The notes below the pieces were generated by a model. The model was not told the origin of the DNA and did not search any database. It saw only the letters and a program-made list of their open reading frames with translations. Shown one piece after another: positions 1 through 7,367 of a stretch of DNA of 64,000 nucleotides. The stretch is from Pseudomonas simiae (GTDB lineage: Bacteria > Pseudomonadota > Gammaproteobacteria > Pseudomonadales > Pseudomonadaceae). Made by a program: the position numbers and the translations under genes. The stretch's first letter is position 1. Each line of letters opens with the position of its first letter. The stretch covers positions 62,001 to 126,000 of the forward strand of contig NZ_FOKB01000004.1 in NCBI RefSeq assembly GCF_900111895.1, read 5' to 3'.

Positions 1-640
1 CCAAGGGCGAGACCGCCGCCATCATTGACTCGGCAATGTGGGTGCTTTTCAGCGATTTGCCCTTGGTATCGTTATCTTCAGAGGCCAGTACATAGGGCTC
101 AATGATCAAAACCGGGTCGTTGTTTTCGGCAATCCGGTTCACCAGGTCGCGGCGCAAGGTGCTTTTTCCTGCACCCGATTCCCCCTCAACGGCGATGAAG
201 CCGCCGTGCCGTGCGGTCTGGTACATCACCTCGCGAACGTAGCGAATATCAGGGCTGACCCACATGTCCTGGGCGCAGGAAAGCTCATCAAACGGATCGC
301 GGAACAGGCCGAATGCCTTGCGGGTAGATGGCAACAGAGTTTGTTTTGGCAGTAACATAGGTTCGTCCTCCCCGGACGGCTCTTCTTTAAGGGCCGGATC
401 TGCCGTGTTGGCGCACGGCAGATCCACTTCTTCAAACGCGTTGGCGATATCGGCATCGTTGGCGCCGGACTCTGTCAGGAATACACGGATGCGCCCCTGC
501 AGTTCTTCGTTATCCAGGCTGCGTGGCCACTGGCCGTGGTTCAGCAGCTGTGCGATGGCGGCCTCGCTGAGCTTCAGCGACTCGGCCAAGGCCGATTGAG
601 GTCGGCCCACCCCCTGTAAAACGTGCTTAAGTTTCAACAT
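1..640 (-). CDS. MuB-like transposition ATPase, C-terminus beyond window edge
   Basis: The frame is open from the ATG at 640 down to base 1, giving 213 visible residues. An N-terminal helix-turn-helix-like segment (about 1-55) precedes an acidic linker and an AAA/ExeA-type ATPase domain. The P-loop GESGAGKST lies at residues 153-161. In Mu-like phages this ATPase binds target DNA and delivers it to the transposase. The start overlaps the transposase stop (TGATG), so the two are probably translationally coupled. Walker B and later motifs lie outside the window. The partner gene and P-loop make the identity secure; whether the gene is intact cannot be judged. Confidence 0.85.
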   Translation of the reverse strand, partial: MLKLKHVLQGVGRPQSALAESLKLSEAAIAQLLNHGQWPRSLDNEELQGRIRVFLTESGANDADIANAFEEVDLPCANTADPALKEEPSGEDEPMLLPKQTLLPSTRKAFGLFRDPFDELSCAQDMWVSPDIRYVREVMYQTARHGGFIAVEGESGAGKSTLRRDLVNRIAENNDPVLIIEPYVLASEDNDTKGKSLKSTHIAESMMAAVSPL

Positions 641-2415
641 CACTCACCTCCAACCACAGCCCGAACCAGGCTGAGCGGTTTGCGCATGACCTCTACAGGT
701 CGTTTCAGCTCGGCCTCGATGGTGTCGAGCTGCTCCTGGGCGATGCCCTCCGGGTATTGCTGCTGCAGCCAACTGAATGTCTCGGCTGACCAGAGATTGG
801 CCATCCTCGGACGCAGCAATTTCGCAGCCTCGACATGCGACAAAAGCACTTGCTCGACAGTCGGGGCGTTGACGTTCAGGGACGTGCCACGACGCGGCAG
901 GTAGGCCGGCAGCACGGTATCGGTAACGTGTTTGTGCGGGTCAATGAGCCCACCGAACGGAAGGGTCTTGGCCTTACGGGCAGCCTGGGCGTCGGCCTCG
1001 TTGGTAGTGCCGGTAGCGATCTGCTCCAGCAGCTTGCGCGAGGTTTGCGCAGGTGTTTCCGCATGTCGCTTGTATTGGTCGCCGATGGTCGCTGCCGTTT
1101 GAGCGAAGCCGAATTGGTCCATGCCGATCCGCTCAACGACGTGGTAATGCTCTCGACCGTCGTCGCCGATCATTACGACGATGGCTGAGTCCTTGTCGCG
1201 CCAGCAGTTGCGGGTGATCAGCAGCTTGTCGCCTACCATCACTTCCGGTACCGAGCTGACATCGAACTGATCGCCTCGGAACGAAACCCGTAACAGGTTG
1301 CTGACCTTGCGCTGCTCCGGCGTGCTGACCGCCAGTTCCCGGCAGACCTCAACACCAGGAGCTAGGCGCAATTCGTCCGGCTTGATCATCTGCCACACGC
1401 CATAGCGGCTACGACGGGTACGGGTGTGAATAGAGGTTGCGTTGAAGTAACGCATCCACTGGCCTGCCCAGCTATTGATCTGCTCCAGGCTGGTTGCTGC
1501 CTGAAACTTCAGGGCACTCTCAAACTCGCGCTCGACGATGTTGTGAGCCTGCTCTACCTGGCCCTTGGCGCGAGCATTCCCCACCTGGTTGATGATCAAC
1601 TCAATGGACATGGCGCGGCATAGGTTGCGGAAGGTCCCGCTGGTCATGGCGGCACCGGGGTCAGTCATCAGCATCCAGGGCACACCGTGGAATGGGTCAG
1701 ACTCGTTGCGTTTCTGCATGGCGTTTATCAAAACGTTGCACAGGTTCTCAGCCGACTCCGCCCCCAGCACGTACTCGACATATAACGTGCCGCTGGTGTG
1801 GTCGGTGATCACGTAGCGCCACAAACGTTGGCGTTCGATCTTCTTCAAGTTGCCAGGCTTACCGTCGTAGAACTCGGCCTTCAGCATCACCCGAGCACCA
1901 TCGTCCGCCAGATAGAACTGCGTCGAGATAGAGGCGTCGACCTGCCATACGTGGTTGGGATGCTTGCTGGCCAGCGACACCGCAGGTGCGTCATGCAGCA
2001 GCTGCCCTGGGTGCAGTTTGTAAGTGCGCAAGGCGCGGCTGATCGCGTTATTGGTCAGCGGGCGGAACTCACCCGAGGCCTCATCTACGCGGCCGGCCAG
2101 GATCAAGTTGTTGCTGCGCAAGCGCTCAACAGCTCGCTCTATGGTGGACAGTTGTTTGTTGTTGGCCCGAATCGACTCCAGCAACACGGCTGAAATCATG
2201 CGAGCCTCTTCCAAGGGCAAAGCGCTGTTGCCTGCATCGCTGCGACGTTTACGGGGTTTGCTCACCGCAACCTCCTTGAGCTTGCGCTGCAGGGTTTGAA
2301 GGGAAACACCCAGCTCGGCTGCACCGGCCTTGTAAATGGCGGTGCGCTGACCATGCGGGGCATTGGCTGCCCGTTGGGCGATCTGGGCCAGTTGCTGGGT
2401 CTGTACCGGGTTCAT
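640..2415 (-). CDS. Mu-type DDE transposase (MuA-like)
   Basis: A 591-residue protein that would cut and join the prophage ends during integration and replicative transposition. The N-terminal 60 residues form a helix-turn-helix region (GVSLQTLQRKL). An RNase H-like integrase core follows, with candidate catalytic residues D160 (in WQVDAS), D252 (in LMTDPG) and E288 (in KGQVEQA). The C-terminal part (about 330-430) looks like the Mu beta-barrel domain. Length is close to the 600-660 residues usual for this family. It sits 3 bp downstream of the coiled-coil gene and is coupled to the ATPase gene. Leftward orientation, opposite to the late genes, matches BcepMu-type phages rather than Mu itself. 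Confidence 0.93.
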   Translation of the reverse strand: MNPVQTQQLAQIAQRAANAPHGQRTAIYKAGAAELGVSLQTLQRKLKEVAVSKPRKRRSDAGNSALPLEEARMISAVLLESIRANNKQLSTIERAVERLRSNNLILAGRVDEASGEFRPLTNNAISRALRTYKLHPGQLLHDAPAVSLASKHPNHVWQVDASISTQFYLADDGARVMLKAEFYDGKPGNLKKIERQRLWRYVITDHTSGTLYVEYVLGAESAENLCNVLINAMQKRNESDPFHGVPWMLMTDPGAAMTSGTFRNLCRAMSIELIINQVGNARAKGQVEQAHNIVEREFESALKFQAATSLEQINSWAGQWMRYFNATSIHTRTRRSRYGVWQMIKPDELRLAPGVEVCRELAVSTPEQRKVSNLLRVSFRGDQFDVSSVPEVMVGDKLLITRNCWRDKDSAIVVMIGDDGREHYHVVERIGMDQFGFAQTAATIGDQYKRHAETPAQTSRKLLEQIATGTTNEADAQAARKAKTLPFGGLIDPHKHVTDTVLPAYLPRRGTSLNVNAPTVEQVLLSHVEAAKLLRPRMANLWSAETFSWLQQQYPEGIAQEQLDTIEAELKRPVEVMRKPLSLVRAVVGGE

Positions 2416-2418
2416 GGG

Positions 2419-3348
2419 TTACGCCTCTGCCTGGTCCATCCACACAGGGTTGGCAGCCTGGTGATGGGGCAGATGAAATTCGCTGCGTACGGTGGCCAGG
2501 GTTGTTTCCAATTGCAGAACCAGGTCGGCCAGATAGGCGCGATGGTCCTGGCCATTGGCGGCGGCGTGCTCAGTCATCTTGGAAAACCCTTCCCGCAGCT
2601 CGCCCAGGATCTTGGCCTCCACTTCAAACTGAAGGGCGACTACCTCGGTGCGCAGTTCTTTGATGACGTCATCCGGCGTTGCGGTCTGGATGCGCTTGCG
2701 GTGTTTTTCCAGCTCCTGCTTGGTGCTGTCCAGCTCTTTGGTCTTCTTCGCCATGACTTCGCCCTGGGCGTCGTAGTCGGCGTTGACCTCGTCCAGGCGC
2801 TGGGCGAGTTCGGCTTTTTCCTTGGCGTGCTTGGCAATGATTTCTTCTGCTAGATCAACGAAGGCGTCCTTGTCACCGGCCTTGGCGACTTCGATCAGGG
2901 CTGCTTGGGCGTCTTCGGGCAGGCGGCGGTATTGACGCATTTCGCGGTAGCCGATGCCCATGCGGGACATGGACTCAAGGGCTTCTTCCCCGAGCGTCCG
3001 CAGGTTTGCTATGTCTTCGTCGACCTGTTGACGGGAGCGGCCAAGCAAGGAGCAAAACTCGTCCCAAGTTCCTGAAAACTGCTGACCGTCAGCGCTTTTC
3101 TTCCCGCTTAGAGCCCGGTACAGCTTGCTTTCCTTGACGTAGGCCAGTTTGGAAGTGCTGACGGTCAGCGAAAATTTTGAGAATGACTCTGCCATCTGAG
3201 CTTGGCCGAGGAGCTGATTAAGTAGGTCGCGGTCGTCGGTATGTGATGCTATCGCCGTGGCCATAGAGTTTTGAGTGGCCGTCAGTACCTCGCCATTCAA
3301 AGCAGGCAATTCCATTGGGGCGGTAGGTTGGGCTTTAGCTCGTGCCAT
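2419..3348 (-). CDS. Phage early protein with central coiled coil
   Basis: A 309-residue protein in the leftward early operon. Residues about 60-130 contain a segment resembling the DNA-binding part of plasmid and phage ParB-like or DUF3102-like proteins (GTWDEFCSLLGRSRQQVDED). Residues about 165-235 are strongly charged heptads (AKHAKEKAELAQRLDEVNADY), which indicates a coiled coil. I do not recognise a defined function. Position directly before the transposase suggests an early regulatory or transposition-accessory role, but this is inference from context only. Confidence 0.8.
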   Translation of the reverse strand: MARAKAQPTAPMELPALNGEVLTATQNSMATAIASHTDDRDLLNQLLGQAQMAESFSKFSLTVSTSKLAYVKESKLYRALSGKKSADGQQFSGTWDEFCSLLGRSRQQVDEDIANLRTLGEEALESMSRMGIGYREMRQYRRLPEDAQAALIEVAKAGDKDAFVDLAEEIIAKHAKEKAELAQRLDEVNADYDAQGEVMAKKTKELDSTKQELEKHRKRIQTATPDDVIKELRTEVVALQFEVEAKILGELREGFSKMTEHAAANGQDHRAYLADLVLQLETTLATVRSEFHLPHHQAANPVWMDQAEA

Positions 3349-3358
3349 GATGGGCTCC

Positions 3359-3661
3359 TTAGTTCATTGAGCCAGCGGCTATGCGCTGATTGATTTCTTG
3401 CATCCGTTGGGTCAGGCGAGCCATGTGTTCAGCGTGGGCCTGGGCGATCTGCAGCATTGCAACCGAGTGGGCAAACCGCCCGTTGTCCAGCTTCACAGCC
3501 AACCCTTCTTCAATAAGGGTCTGCATGGCGCGAGTGATGTTGCTTGGGCTGTCTTTAGTGAGCTGAGCCAGTTCTGTGTTGCTAAGGCCGGTGACGGTGT
3601 GGCCCTTCAGTGCTTTCAGCACACCCAGCACACGGGCAGCTCCTGAGGCGGTGCGGCTCAT
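3359..3661 (-). CDS. Small winged-helix DNA-binding protein
   Basis: A 100-residue protein. Residues about 8-65 read as an IclR/MarR-like winged helix: helices around LGVLKAL, then GLSNTELAQLTKDSPSNITRAMQTLIEEGL, then a wing (AVKLDNGRFAHS). The C-terminal 35 residues form an amphipathic helix. The ATG overlaps the stop of the gene upstream (ATGA at 3658-3661), so both are read from one transcript. A regulatory role in early phage development is likely, but the target is unknown. Confidence 0.75.
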   Translation of the reverse strand: MSRTASGAARVLGVLKALKGHTVTGLSNTELAQLTKDSPSNITRAMQTLIEEGLAVKLDNGRFAHSVAMLQIAQAHAEHMARLTQRMQEINQRIAAGSMN

Positions 3662-4138
3662 GGCTGCCCCTCCAGTTCAAGTTGTGGGTTTTGAGTTTGG
3701 GTGACGTTTCCCCGATGCCAGGCAAGCCCTTCCATGGCTGCTTGAATCGCAGCCAGGGCGTCATCGGCGTCAATGTTTTCGGCATAGAAAGCGAGCAGCT
3801 TTCCGGCAGCAGTCGTCAGCAGCTCCTGCAGCGCCTGCATGTCCTTGGCTGTGCAGTTCCGTCCGGGTGGGGATAACGATGGTCAACCGTCCAGCACTAG
3901 CTGCAATCCAGCGGGTGACGTAGTCGCACCCGCAAGCCCGCTCGTAGGGACGAATCATGTTGGCTGGCATGCGACCGGTCTGGAGCCACTTGTAGACAGT
4001 CCACTGATCGGTGACGCCCATCTCGACCGCGATGCGCTCGACGCTCATGTTGTGGGCTTCTTTCGCGAAGTCTTTGCACAGCTCCAGCCCGTGCCGCAGC
4101 GAGGTCGGTTGAATGGTCTTCCAGCGACGGCGGTTCAT
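3658..4138 (-). pseudogene. BcepMu/B3-type phage regulator split by an apparent +1 frameshift
   Basis: From the ATG at 4138 (GAGGT ribosome site 7 nt upstream) the frame reads about 90 residues of a regulator-like protein, with SVERIAVEMGVTDQWTVYKW as its helix-turn-helix-like part. At IVIPT the frame continues as RTELHSQG and runs on to 3770 without family-like sequence. One base forward, the same DNA reads GRNCTAKDMQALQELL and continues to a stop at 3658. This fits the C-terminus I expect for the family. The switch falls in the G run at 3865-3872 (plus strand). It could be a real mutation, a sequencing error, programmed frameshifting, or restart at the ATG at 3840 giving a separate 60-residue protein. 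Confidence 0.6.
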
Positions 4139-4243
4139 TGGAATGACCTCAAAAGAGCGTCTTCCAAACAAATAGAGCGTTTGCACCTAGGCAAAAGGAT
4201 TACTCCAGGCGCAACATTTTCGGGTACATTCACTGACAGGAAC

Positions 4244-4492
4244 ATGGCTATGACCGACCGTATTGATAGGCTTGAAGCGCAAGTGAATGCCCTGGCGCAG
4301 GGTTGGTTGCGTCTTGCGGCGGCTCTTGAAGTAGGCGGCGTGGTTGCTCCTGGTCAAATTGAGCAATCTCTACGAACTGCTCGCTGGCCTGAGCGGCTCT
4401 TTGAGCTTGAGGCGTTGAATACGGTTGAGTGGCTGTGCGGTCAGCTAGCCGAGGCGAGAGACGCTCGCCAATGGCTTGACACGCGTGGATGA
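4244..4492 (+). CDS. Small phage protein, function unknown
   Basis: An 82-residue rightward reading frame inside the leftward early block. The ATG at 4244 follows an AGGA at 4238-4241. The sequence begins with heptad-like TDRIDRLEAQVNALAQGWL, then a variable middle and a second amphipathic helix (TVEWLCGQLAEARDARQWL). This looks like a small helical protein. A reverse-strand frame (4529 to 4248) overlaps it almost fully and begins in a TGATG overlap with the gp16-like gene, but its sequence is Gln/Pro-rich and less protein-like, so I prefer the plus-strand reading. I do not recognise the family. Confidence 0.5.
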   Translation: MAMTDRIDRLEAQVNALAQGWLRLAAALEVGGVVAPGQIEQSLRTARWPERLFELEALNTVEWLCGQLAEARDARQWLDTRG

Positions 4493-4528
4493 AGCCAAAG
4501 CAGTCGGTAAGAGGCTGTATGGTCTTCA

Positions 4529-4741
4529 TCAGGCTGCCATCGCTGCAGAAGGTTTAAGGCCAAGCTTCACCGCAATATCGTGGGCTTTGCCGTAGTGGGC
4601 TTTGGCTTGGCCATTGAGCACGCGGTACACCTCGTTACGGGTGTAGCCGTTCTCGATAGCCCATTCAGTGATGGTTTTGCCAACCCGACGAAAGTTTTCT
4701 TTCACTTGGTCGGCGGATAGGGCTTTGGCATGGGTGGCCAT
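4529..4741 (-). CDS. BcepMu gp16-family DNA-binding protein
   Basis: A 70-residue protein with one helix-turn-helix: ITEWAIENGYTRNEVYRVLN at about residues 23-42. It resembles the small phage-associated proteins of the BcepMu gp16 family and, more loosely, Mu Ner. It is the first leftward early gene, divergent from the XRE repressor, and starts at the ATG at 4741 behind an AGGAG. By analogy with Ner/Cro it probably binds the divergent promoter region to switch from lysogenic to lytic transcription. The family is recognised; the role is inferred from position. Confidence 0.75.
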   Translation of the reverse strand: MATHAKALSADQVKENFRRVGKTITEWAIENGYTRNEVYRVLNGQAKAHYGKAHDIAVKLGLKPSAAMAA

Positions 4742-4790
4742 GGTGGTGGCTCCTGTGATGCAAAGATGATTAGTGTTTACACGAATGATT

Positions 4791-4810
4791 ATGAGAACTT
4801 AAGTTCTCAT
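4791..4810. promoter_or_regulatory. Perfect 20-bp palindrome, candidate repressor operator
   Basis: The sequence ATGAGAACTT is followed directly by its own reverse complement AAGTTCTCAT. It lies in the 84-bp gap between the divergent gp16-like gene (start 4741) and the XRE repressor (start near 4826). A perfect even palindrome here is what a dimeric helix-turn-helix repressor would bind to control both promoters. Position and symmetry are seen directly; the operator function is inferred. Confidence 0.7.
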
Positions 4811-4825
4811 TTGCAAGGGGTTCAA

Positions 4826-5257
4826 TTGTCATTTTCTTCGCTATCTGCTGAGCGGATGAAGGAGGAGCGCATCCGCCTCGGCTTGAAGCAAGCTTCAGCT
4901 GCGGAGCTTTGTGGTGTGTCGAGAGAAATTTGGGGGCGGTATGAGCGGGGAGCTGCAGCTCCGGGAGGAGATGTATTGTTCTCTTTTGCGAATGCGGGTG
5001 CTGATGTCCAATTTATCTTGACGGGAAAGCACTCTGTAAATGCTGCTGCTCAAGAGATGAATGAAACACTTATCGATGTGAGTCGCTTGGAAAGGATCAC
5101 TGAAATGCTTGAGATTGCTGCAAGTCAGGCAGGCAAACGCTGGCCGGTGAAAAAGCTCACCGCCGTTGCTGCAGAAATTTACAACGTACTCAGTACTGAT
5201 CGAGTGCTGGATGAGCATCAAGTACAACGGGTGCTGAAGTTGGTAGTAAATCGCTGA
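4826..5257 (+). CDS. XRE-family phage repressor
   Basis: A 143-residue protein. The helix-turn-helix at about residues 10-65 reads RMKEERIRLGLKQASAAELC, then GVSREIWGRYERGAAAPGGD, a typical XRE/Cro-cI fold. The C-terminal half lacks a LexA/cI-type peptidase and may be a dimerisation domain. The start is uncertain: the frame is open upstream to an ATG at 4766, but that would put the operator palindrome inside the gene. I chose the TTG at 4826, which has AAGGGG five bases upstream. The gene is divergent from the early operon, so it is the likely prophage-maintenance repressor. Confidence 0.8.
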   Translation: MSFSSLSAERMKEERIRLGLKQASAAELCGVSREIWGRYERGAAAPGGDVLFSFANAGADVQFILTGKHSVNAAAQEMNETLIDVSRLERITEMLEIAASQAGKRWPVKKLTAVAAEIYNVLSTDRVLDEHQVQRVLKLVVNR

Positions 5258-5274
5258 TGTAGCAAAGGAGGATT

Positions 5275-5757
5275 ATGCGAAGCGATGAAGATCTGGTGGC
5301 AAAACTTTCAGCACGGCTTACCGAGGAGATCGGGAATCTACCCAATGATGGTAAGGATCATGAACTGATCATTAAAATCAAAGGCGATCACGGAAATATA
5401 AACCTTGGCACTCAGACTTTTGACATTCGGTCGGGGAAGGAACCACCTCCACGTGGTAGCGACCGAGAAAGAGAATGTCCGCAGTGCGGTAAGCCAGCTT
5501 GGCGTTACACCCAGCTATGTATGCATTGCGACTATGATTTGTATCGGCATGACCAGATAGAAGCGGAGAATGCGGCCAAACGTCATAACGAGGCAGTCGG
5601 AATCTTGATGTTAAAAGTGTTTGGCGTATGTGTTGCGGTTGCTGCAGGAAGTTTTTTGCTTAAGGACCATCTTCCTGCCCCACTGCAGGGATGGGCCATT
5701 GGCGTAACGGTAGTTGCGGGCTTCCTCGCATTTGTTGTCTTACAAGCACAGCGATAA
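5275..5757 (+). CDS. Zinc-ribbon membrane protein, possible lysogeny module
   Basis: A 160-residue protein behind a strong AAAGGAGG, 17 bp after the repressor gene. The N-terminal 65 residues are soluble. A four-cysteine zinc ribbon follows (CPQCGK at about 64 and CMHCDY at about 79), then two hydrophobic helices (about 110-128 and 138-156). Base composition is lower in GC than the late genes by eye. I do not recognise a family. Being read with the repressor suggests expression in the lysogen, so superinfection exclusion or another host-altering function is possible but unproven. Confidence 0.75.
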   Translation: MRSDEDLVAKLSARLTEEIGNLPNDGKDHELIIKIKGDHGNINLGTQTFDIRSGKEPPPRGSDRERECPQCGKPAWRYTQLCMHCDYDLYRHDQIEAENAAKRHNEAVGILMLKVFGVCVAVAAGSFLLKDHLPAPLQGWAIGVTVVAGFLAFVVLQAQR

Positions 5758-5793
5758 CTCACTGCTTTACACCGGATCTGGGAGGCAGATGCA

Positions 5794-6345
5794 ATGCAGA
5801 ACAAAGGAAAAGCTTGGACAGATATGAGCACAGGCGAGCGTAAAGCGGTGCTCATAGGCTGGCTTGCTGTCTTAGCAATTGGCGCATATTTTTTCTGGCC
5901 ATCCAAATCGATTGAACCTCTGGCTAACGGGCCTCAAAACGAAAATCCGGCCTTACTTCCGGCGGCAGTGACCTTTACAAAGGCATCCCCTGAAGCGATG
6001 GCAATCGCAAATCAATACTTTGCTGATGTAGAACAGGCAATGGAGCTCGGTTTAAATAGCCTTAAGTCTAAGAGCTTGAAATCGATGGGCGATCATAGCC
6101 GTCGATTCTCGGCTTTGGCAGACCAAGGAAAAGCCCTTTTCGGCGCGACTATTGCTGACCACTTTGGACAATGCGGCATAGCAGGTAACTTTGCTCGCGC
6201 ATGGTGGCAGGCTCAAGTGGGGGCCGCTTTGAAAGGTGGCATTGAATCAACTCCAGGTGAGGTTCAAAGTAATCTGTCCATTTATGAGTCAAGACGCGTG
6301 GACTGTTTGAATACTATTGCCGAGGGCCTTAGAGGCAACTCCTGA
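5794..6345 (+). CDS. Single-pass membrane protein of unknown function
   Basis: A 183-residue protein behind GGGAGG, 36 bp after the zinc-ribbon gene and probably in the same transcript. A short charged N-terminus is followed by one transmembrane helix at about residues 18-36 (AVLIGWLAVLAIGAYFFWP). The rest is a predicted periplasmic, mostly helical domain with three cysteines at most. I do not recognise a family. The first late motif follows directly, so this gene ends the lysogeny-side block. It is probably a partner of the preceding membrane protein. Confidence 0.75.
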   Translation: MQNKGKAWTDMSTGERKAVLIGWLAVLAIGAYFFWPSKSIEPLANGPQNENPALLPAAVTFTKASPEAMAIANQYFADVEQAMELGLNSLKSKSLKSMGDHSRRFSALADQGKALFGATIADHFGQCGIAGNFARAWWQAQVGAALKGGIESTPGEVQSNLSIYESRRVDCLNTIAEGLRGNS

Positions 6346-6351
6346 CTCCAC

Positions 6352-6373
6352 TCTTTAAACAAGATTAAAAGCC
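6352..6373 (+). promoter_or_regulatory. Late-block motif, copy 1 (before lysis genes)
   Basis: Contains CTTTAAACAAGATTAAAAG and is the first of four near-identical copies in the prophage (others at 13907, 19900 and 26691). The motif has partial dyad symmetry (CTTT-AA to TT-AAAG). A GC-rich hairpin follows at about 6384-6405 (ACGCCGCC, 6-nt loop, GGCGGCGT). It lies 82 bp before the first lysis gene, in the gap separating it from the lysogeny block. A role as late promoter or activator site is inferred from recurrence and position. Confidence 0.65.
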
Positions 6374-6454
6374 TTCCTGTACCACGCCGCCGATCATGGC
6401 GGCGTGTGTATTTCTGGCGCCTGAAACCTACGGCGCCTTTACAGGAGGCGTCCC

Positions 6455-6943
6455 ATGCGACCCGAAACCCCTCGCGGTATCCGCAACTTCAACCCCGGCA
6501 ATATCCGCCATGCCAAGGGCGTGCGTTGGCAAGGCATGGCCGACGCTCAGGGCGACACGGCCTTCGTCCAGTTCACTGCTCCGCGCTGGGGTATCCGCGC
6601 CATCGCCCGCGTACTGATCACCTACCAGGACAGACGCCTCGCAGCTGATGGAAGCCGCATCGACACCGTGCGCGAGTTCATCGAGCGTTGGGCACCACCA
6701 TTCGAGAACGACACCAACGCCTACACCGCCAGCGTGGCCCGTGCGCTGGGCCTTCACCCTGACCATGAAGGCGTGGACGTGTATGACTTTGATGTCATGT
6801 TCACCCTGGTGACCGCCATCATTCGCCATGAAAACGGCCCTGGGCCATTGCCAGGTGGTCAATGGTACGGCGATGCAATCATTGCCGATGGTCTGGCTCT
6901 CGCAGGCATCGAGCGCGGGGCGAAGCATGGGGTGGCGGCATGA
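6455..6943 (+). CDS. Phage muralytic enzyme (structural protein P5-like endolysin)
   Basis: A 162-residue protein of the family annotated in Pseudomonas prophages as virion structural protein P5 or lytic transglycosylase. The hallmark N-terminus is RGIRNFNPGNIRHAKGVRW, followed by FVQFTAPRWGIRAIARVL, and later ENDTNAYTASVARALGL. It lacks a signal peptide. It begins behind GGAGG and overlaps the holin gene by ATGA, which places it as the endolysin of the lysis cassette. The catalytic residue cannot be named with certainty from sequence alone. Confidence 0.8.
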   Translation: MRPETPRGIRNFNPGNIRHAKGVRWQGMADAQGDTAFVQFTAPRWGIRAIARVLITYQDRRLAADGSRIDTVREFIERWAPPFENDTNAYTASVARALGLHPDHEGVDVYDFDVMFTLVTAIIRHENGPGPLPGGQWYGDAIIADGLALAGIERGAKHGVAA

Positions 6944-7158
6944 AGCCCATTTGCGATTGGCGTTGCTGCTATCGACTCTACAGCGTTCAGATCACCATCC
7001 TGATCGCGCTGCTGGGGTTCGCTCAGCTTGAGTTGCTGCCTATGTGGCAGGCACAGCTCTCGCCACGCGCCTATGCCGCACTCAACAGCGGTTTGGCACT
7101 GGTGCTGTTCGTCGCTCGCCTGATCAAGCAAGGCCCGGATCAGGGGGCATCGTCATGA
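6940..7158 (+). CDS. Holin candidate
   Basis: A 72-residue protein with two hydrophobic helices, about residues 14-31 (VQITILIALLGFAQLELL) and 41-60 (RAYAALNSGLALVLFVARLI), and a short charged tail. Start (ATGA) and stop both overlap neighbours. Size, topology and position between the endolysin and spanin genes fit a holin. The frame is also open upstream of 6940, but that part overlaps the endolysin gene and has no ribosome site. Confidence 0.75.
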   Translation: MKPICDWRCCYRLYSVQITILIALLGFAQLELLPMWQAQLSPRAYAALNSGLALVLFVARLIKQGPDQGASS

Positions 7159-7367
7159 AGCTCAACTTGTTTGGTCGGCTCTTTTCAGCGCTGCTCGCAG
7201 GCTTCACCTGGGCGCCACGCTGGACCTTACCCAGCTCAGCAGTGGGCAGTTGGACCAGGGCATCAGTCACTCCATCGTATCGGCACGGCAAAACCGGCAT
7301 CGTCGCAGCCAAACGTCATGCACGTAAATCACGCAACTGCCGGAGGCATCGCCATGGGCGCGCTTGA
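7155..7367 (+). CDS. Small lysis-cassette ORF, possibly frameshifted
   Basis: A 70-residue frame starting in an ATGA overlap with the holin stop. It begins with a plausible hydrophobic segment (MKLNLFGRLFSALLAGFTW). Its second half becomes an Arg-rich tail that overlaps the Rz start and does not look like a natural protein. A different frame of the same DNA reads HLGATLDLTQLSSGQLDQG and stops near 7321, which looks more natural. So the gap between holin and Rz may hold a small gene broken by a frameshift, or no gene. Function is not recognised. Confidence 0.3.
   Translation: MKLNLFGRLFSALLAGFTWAPRWTLPSSAVGSWTRASVTPSYRHGKTGIVAAKRHARKSRNCRRHRHGRA

Noticed and set aside
4180..4195. TTTGC/GCAAA inverted repeat between the split regulator and the 82-residue gene
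   Set aside because: Arms of only five bases are expected by chance; no second copy was found.
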